Below, piece by piece: positions 57,720 through 61,367 of a stretch of DNA of 61,367 bases (position 1 is its first letter; each line of letters starts with the position of its first letter). The notes under the pieces were generated by a model. That model did no database searches, was not told the origin of the DNA, and worked only from the letters and a program-made list of their open reading frames with translations. Source of the stretch: SAR92 bacterium BACL16 MAG-120619-bin48 (GTDB lineage Bacteria > Pseudomonadota > Gammaproteobacteria > Pseudomonadales > Porticoccaceae); NCBI GenBank assembly GCA_001438605.1, contig LIDE01000019.1:1-61367 (forward strand), given 5' to 3'. The position numbers and the translations under genes were made by a program.

Positions 57720-58193
57720 TTAACCAAAATGGCTTAATGGCAGCTCTGTGGTTTTCTTGATGGTTTCCATAACAAAACTGGCGCTGACATCGTTAATATT
57801 AATTTTTATCAGTTCTTTGTAAAGCCGATCGTACCCCTGCACATCTTGCACCACGGCTTTAATCAGATAATCCAGATCGCCGCTCATGCGATACACCTCA
57901 AGCACCACAGGAATGCCCTCCACCGCAGATTTAAACTGTTCTGCCCACTGATCATTGTGCTGATTTGTACGCACAGAAATATAGACCGTCAAAGGCAAGT
58001 TCACGTGCTGCTGGCTGAGCAAAGTGACTCGCTGCTGAATCACGCCACACTCTTCTAATTTCTGAATTCGGCGCCAGCAGGCTGATTTAGAAATATCGAC
58101 ACGCTCAGCAATATCTGCAACAGACAGCGTTGCGTCGCGCTGAAGCAGTTCGAGAATATTTTGATCTTGCTTATCCCACTTATATAACGACAT
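57720..58193 (-). CDS. Lrp/AsnC-family regulator
   Basis: A 157-residue protein with an AsnC helix-turn-helix (about 10-55; LQRDATLSVADIAERVDISKSACWRRIQKLEE) and an RAM/ACT-like effector domain (about 70-150; VLEVYRMSGDLDYLIKAVVQD). It is divergent from the class V PLP enzyme, with 172 bp between them, and is likely its local amino-acid-sensing regulator. A duplicated GGAACATT motif in the gap may be the binding element. Confidence 0.92.
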   Translation of the reverse strand: MSLYKWDKQDQNILELLQRDATLSVADIAERVDISKSACWRRIQKLEECGVIQQRVTLLSQQHVNLPLTVYISVRTNQHNDQWAEQFKSAVEGIPVVLEVYRMSGDLDYLIKAVVQDVQGYDRLYKELIKININDVSASFVMETIKKTTELPLSHFG

Positions 58194-58307
58194 TCATCAC
58201 CCCCCCCAAGTAAACCTCTTAAAATAAATTATTTGGAACATTAAACCACTTATAAAGATTAAATAAATATATCGTTTCACTTTTAATTTCATAAACGCAA
58301 CAATTAG

Positions 58308-58318
58308 GAACATTGTTC
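58308..58318. promoter_or_regulatory. Palindrome upstream of the class V PLP enzyme gene
   Basis: GAACATTGTTC is an 11-bp palindrome. GGAACATT (58307-58314) also occurs at 58235-58242, 72 bp away. A good -10, TATAAT at 58333-58338, follows, so a protein on the palindrome would cover the -35 area. Lrp-type regulators often bind such spaced sites and bend the DNA. Confidence 0.45.
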
Positions 58319-58365
58319 ATGGTGAGTTTTCGTATAATTTTACTCTGGTACAACAGGGGAAAACC

Positions 58366-60036
58366 GTGACAACACTTATTACAAAAATACGCGAGTCACT
58401 TATCGGCGAACAGCAGCTTATTGAAACCGCATTTGGTGTTAAGCCTCTCATTTACGCTGACTACACTGCGTCTGGCCGTTCACTGAGTTTTATCGAAGAG
58501 TTTATTCAGCACAACGTTCTGCCCTTCTACGCAAACACTCATACTGAAACCTCCTACACGGGCGCTCAAACCACAGCGTTGAGAGAGCAAGCGCGGCAAG
58601 AGATTCGCCATGCGGTGAATGCGAGTGACAAAGACGCCGTTATTTTTACAGGCTCTGGTGCAACATCAGCCATTCAAAAAATCATCGATATTCTCAGCTT
58701 AAGATTGCCCGCAGGGCTTTGCGACAAATACCCTCTAGAGGATCAAATACCCGAAACCCAGCGCCCGGTTGTCTTTATAGGCCCCTACGAACACCATTCC
58801 AACGAACTCCCCTGGCGCGAAAGTATCGCCACATTAGTGACCATTCCACTCACTGACGAAGGCTTATTAGATGTCGCAGTCTTAGAAGAAAAATTGCAGC
58901 ACTACAGTGACCGCCGCTTAAAGATTGGCAGTTTTTCCGCAGCATCTAATATCACTGGACTAAAAACTGATGTTGATGCCGTAACGCGCCTGCTACACCG
59001 CTTCAACACTCTCTCGTTTTGGGACTATGCAGCCGCAGGGCCCTACGTTGATGTCGATATGACTGGGATGATTGATCAGCGCGGTGATAGCAGTAAAGAT
59101 GCCGTATTTATTTCACCTCATAAATTTGTCGGCGGCCCAGGCACCCCCGGCCTACTCGTGGTCAAACGGAAATTACTCACTAATAGGATTCCCTCACAAC
59201 CTGCTGGGGGGACCGTGGTATACGTGACGCCTGAAAGTCATCGCTACACCCAAAATCAGGAGCGCCGTGAAGAGGGTGGCACCCCTGCTATTGTCGAATC
59301 GATTCGCGCGGGACTAGTATTTAAGCTTCAACGCGCCGTCGGCGTAGGCGAAATTCAACAGCAGGAAGAAAGTTTTGTCGAGCGCGCAATGGCTCGCTGG
59401 AGCAAGCAAACTAATATCGACATTCTAGGCAACACCACCCAGCCCCGCCTGGCTATTATTTCGCTTCGCATCAAGCACAAAGATCTCGACCTGCACTACG
59501 GCTTTGTCGTTGCTGTACTCAACGACCTTTTCGGCATTCAAGTACGCGGTGGCTGCTTCTGCGCTGGCCCCTACGCCCACAGTTTGCTTGATTTAGATAA
59601 GCCACATAGCGCTTCACTTGAAACCATCGTTAGCGAGGGAGAAACCCTTATGCGACCCGGCGGTGTGCGTCTCAACTTTAATTATTTTATCGATGAAGAG
59701 ACCTTCGAGTACCTTGTAAGCGCCGTGGAATTAGTCGCTCGCTATGGCGCAAAACTTCTGCCCCTGTATAAATACGACACCTCAGCGGGCGTCTGGCGCT
59801 ACCAAAACAGAACAACAGTCCCAGCAAACAACTTTGCTCAGATTGATTTCGACAGTGACCAGCACTACACCGAAAGCGCAAAAAACCAGCAACCTCTGAG
59901 CCACTTTCTGGCTCTGGCTGAAAGTGTGCTGACGCAGCCGAACCTCAACAGAGAGACCTACCCTCTGAGGCTCTCTCCCGCAGCAGAGAATGTGCGATGG
60001 TTTGTTCTGCCGCAAGAGATAGACCAAGGCGGCTAG
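58366..60036 (+). CDS. Class V aminotransferase-fold PLP enzyme (cysteine desulfurase-like)
   Basis: A 556-residue protein starting at GTG 58366 after AGGGGA. It has the class V fold with N-terminal IYADYTASGRSL near 29-40, GSGATSAIQKI near 96-106, PYEHHSNELPWRE near 140-152, D220 in WDYAAAGPY, the PLP-binding K253 in SPHKFVGGPG, and C397/C399 in RGGCFCAGPYAH. The second Cys region lies where desulfurases carry the persulfide Cys, so sulfur or selenium removal from an amino acid is possible. Length exceeds SufS (about 406) because of a C-terminal extension from about residue 440. Neighbouring Lrp control points to amino acid catabolism. The true substrate is unknown. Its stop overlaps the convergent SGNH gene in the tetranucleotide CTAG. 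Confidence 0.87.
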   Translation: MTTLITKIRESLIGEQQLIETAFGVKPLIYADYTASGRSLSFIEEFIQHNVLPFYANTHTETSYTGAQTTALREQARQEIRHAVNASDKDAVIFTGSGATSAIQKIIDILSLRLPAGLCDKYPLEDQIPETQRPVVFIGPYEHHSNELPWRESIATLVTIPLTDEGLLDVAVLEEKLQHYSDRRLKIGSFSAASNITGLKTDVDAVTRLLHRFNTLSFWDYAAAGPYVDVDMTGMIDQRGDSSKDAVFISPHKFVGGPGTPGLLVVKRKLLTNRIPSQPAGGTVVYVTPESHRYTQNQERREEGGTPAIVESIRAGLVFKLQRAVGVGEIQQQEESFVERAMARWSKQTNIDILGNTTQPRLAIISLRIKHKDLDLHYGFVVAVLNDLFGIQVRGGCFCAGPYAHSLLDLDKPHSASLETIVSEGETLMRPGGVRLNFNYFIDEETFEYLVSAVELVARYGAKLLPLYKYDTSAGVWRYQNRTTVPANNFAQIDFDSDQHYTESAKNQQPLSHFLALAESVLTQPNLNRETYPLRLSPAAENVRWFVLPQEIDQGG

Positions 60037-61367
60037 TAAAGTGCCCCTAAGGTCACCGGAAGTAAGCGTTCAACAAATTCGCCGTAGGCAACACTCGACG
60101 GATGCAATCCATCCGTGGCGACCAGTTCAGGCTCGACAATTCCGCGCTGAGTAATATCTGTGATATAGGTGAATGAAATACCGTTTTCGGCGCAGTAGTT
60201 TTCCGCGAAACTGTTATAGACTGCTATCTCAGCACTGATAAGATCAGGATTTCGCGACTGGCCGAACGTCGTGTAGGCATAGTCGGGAATCGATACCACC
60301 AAGACTCGCGTCTTGTCGCCGCGCGCGAAGGCCACGGCGGAATTAACAAGCTCGACAAATTCACGCTCATAAAGCTCAAATGGTTTATTTTGAAATTGAT
60401 TGTTCACACCAATGAGCAAGGTTACAAAATCGAAATCATCCGCCAGAACTTGCGCATCCAATGCACTGATAAGATTTGTTGTTGTCCAGCCAGTTTTTGC
60501 AACCATCTCTAATGCAACGTCATCGCTCGCTGCAAACTCAGCTTTCAACTGCCCTTTTAATTGCTCTGGAAAATTGCACAGCGAGCAAACACTTTGTCCG
60601 ACTGTATAGCTATCGCCCAATGCGAGAAACTTCACTGAGCGCGACTCTAGGCGGTCCGCCGAATCAAAAAATACCCACACTGTGCTAAACAGGTTGAAAT
60701 CATTTTTAAAATCTGCGGCAGTCTCAGTTGTCTCTAACACTGCATAGCGCACTTTCTTGTTCATAAGGCAGCGAGTAAAAGTGAATTCCGCAACAGGCTC
60801 GGTTGCCCACACTCTAGTGCCTTCATCAGGTGTCAGGGTGCAGTTAAAACTCGACGCCCAATTCTCAGCACTCTCTTTTGCAGACAACACTTCGTCAGCA
60901 CTACTCGCCTCCGCAACAGCAGCCTCGAAACCACTTACCTGAAAGACCGACAGCGCTTGCGGCGCAACATAGTCGCGCTGTGCCACAGTCTGATTGCCGA
61001 ACAGAGGCGCAATGCCTGCCAGCAGGGATGTCTCCTTCGCAAGTTTCGTAACAAGCTGCGCGCCATTGCCAATACCCGTCGCGTAAATTCGGTCACGGTC
61101 AATCAGCATTTGATCGAAGCTGCTCACTATTACAGAAACAAACTCAACATCGTCCGCGCCACTGCTGTCGCTGACATTCCATTGCTGCTCATGCCCATCG
61201 GGAAACACGCCGATAAAGTGCCCAGCGTCAATCATGCGAGAAATTTCGGGGTTTTCGCTCAACCAGTTATCTGACTCTTCGCCCGCGTCGTGGAAAAAAA
61301 TAAACACCGGGTAATCATCGTTTGAAAGAGCTTCGGGATAGCGAATGGTATAAGTTCGGTCAACCAC
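60033..61367 (-). CDS. Alpha/beta-hydrolase-like domain fused to SGNH hydrolase (5' end beyond the window)
   Basis: At least 444 residues, open at the right edge (the GTG at 61367 is not necessarily the start). Residues about 4-130 resemble the LpqC/poly-hydroxybutyrate depolymerase type of alpha/beta hydrolase (FIFFHDAGEESDNW; GVFPDGHEQQWN), but the nucleophile elbow reads GIGNG at 98-102, with Gly in place of the expected Ser. Residues about 245-444 form an SGNH esterase domain: GDSYT with S253, a block II Gly in TGWTT, N322/N323 in GVNN, and D419-H422 in DGLHP. The active part should therefore be an SGNH esterase, and the front domain a non-catalytic or binding domain. Residue numbers count from the window edge. 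Confidence 0.82.
   Translation of the reverse strand: MVDRTYTIRYPEALSNDDYPVFIFFHDAGEESDNWLSENPEISRMIDAGHFIGVFPDGHEQQWNVSDSSGADDVEFVSVIVSSFDQMLIDRDRIYATGIGNGAQLVTKLAKETSLLAGIAPLFGNQTVAQRDYVAPQALSVFQVSGFEAAVAEASSADEVLSAKESAENWASSFNCTLTPDEGTRVWATEPVAEFTFTRCLMNKKVRYAVLETTETAADFKNDFNLFSTVWVFFDSADRLESRSVKFLALGDSYTVGQSVCSLCNFPEQLKGQLKAEFAASDDVALEMVAKTGWTTTNLISALDAQVLADDFDFVTLLIGVNNQFQNKPFELYEREFVELVNSAVAFARGDKTRVLVVSIPDYAYTTFGQSRNPDLISAEIAVYNSFAENYCAENGISFTYITDITQRGIVEPELVATDGLHPSSVAYGEFVERLLPVTLGALY

Overview
The window (61,367 bp, estimated near 50-53 % G+C) reads as chromosomal DNA of an aerobic, heterotrophic marine-type gammaproteobacterium. Evidence seen here is the tig-clpP-clpX-lon-hupB-ppiD block, the yafS-like/rnhA/dnaQ/hrpA string, a leucine (liu) operon under a LiuR-type regulator, TonB-dependent uptake and an exosortase-type surface protein. 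Placement near the Cellvibrionales (Spongiibacteraceae, Halieaceae or SAR92-like) is inference. I found no insertion sequence, prophage, plasmid backbone or CRISPR array.

Layout. 1-234: the left edge cuts a precursor gene of the HvfA type (cysteine-containing EGKCG repeats behind a signal peptide). Its maturation genes, if present, lie outside the window. 384-6343: RNA/DNA housekeeping genes hrpA, dnaQ, rnhA and a yafS-like methyltransferase, all on the minus strand. 6532-8124: mltD, interrupted by one in-frame TAA. 8322-16881: the proteostasis block ppiD, hupB, lon, clpX, clpP, tig on the minus strand, followed by tRNA-Leu(UAG). 17299-18313: an Ala/Glu-rich lipoprotein and a VPxPA-CTERM surface protein.

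18609-32939 is an accessory catabolic region. It holds a TetR regulator divergent from fadH, a flavin reductase and a minus-strand cluster. The cluster runs family III CoA-transferase, HMG-CoA-lyase-like enzyme, HyuA, HyuB, TonB-dependent receptor, then an N-carbamoylsarcosine-amidase-like hydrolase, and faces a HutC-type GntR regulator. The combination suggests uptake, ATP-driven ring or amide opening, CoA activation and thioester cleavage of an unidentified compound. 33049-39996 is the liuRABCDE operon (isovaleryl-CoA to acetoacetate plus acetyl-CoA) with a clear LiuR palindrome. After it come an isolated eukaryote-type (HIS6-like) HisA and a bifunctional beta-oxidation enzyme.

43270-61367 is mixed. 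It includes a 36-residue Lys-rich protein; gcvP and gcvT without gcvH; a LysR regulator; a GNAT enzyme; a DUF442-sulfide:quinone oxidoreductase fusion followed by a SulP transporter; an amidohydrolase; gcdH with a divergent LysR; an Lrp regulator divergent from a class V PLP enzyme; and, cut by the right edge, an SGNH hydrolase joined to an alpha/beta-hydrolase-like domain that lacks the expected nucleophile.

Most of the carbon genes converge on acetyl-CoA and acetoacetate: fadH, the fadB-like enzyme, the liu genes, gcdH and two HMG-CoA-lyase paralogs. The strongest leads are the HvfA-type precursor, the hyu/lyase/CoA-transferase/receptor cluster, the HIS6-type HisA, the DUF442-SQR fusion and the nonsense codon in mltD. 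All family calls come from reading motifs. No database search was run.
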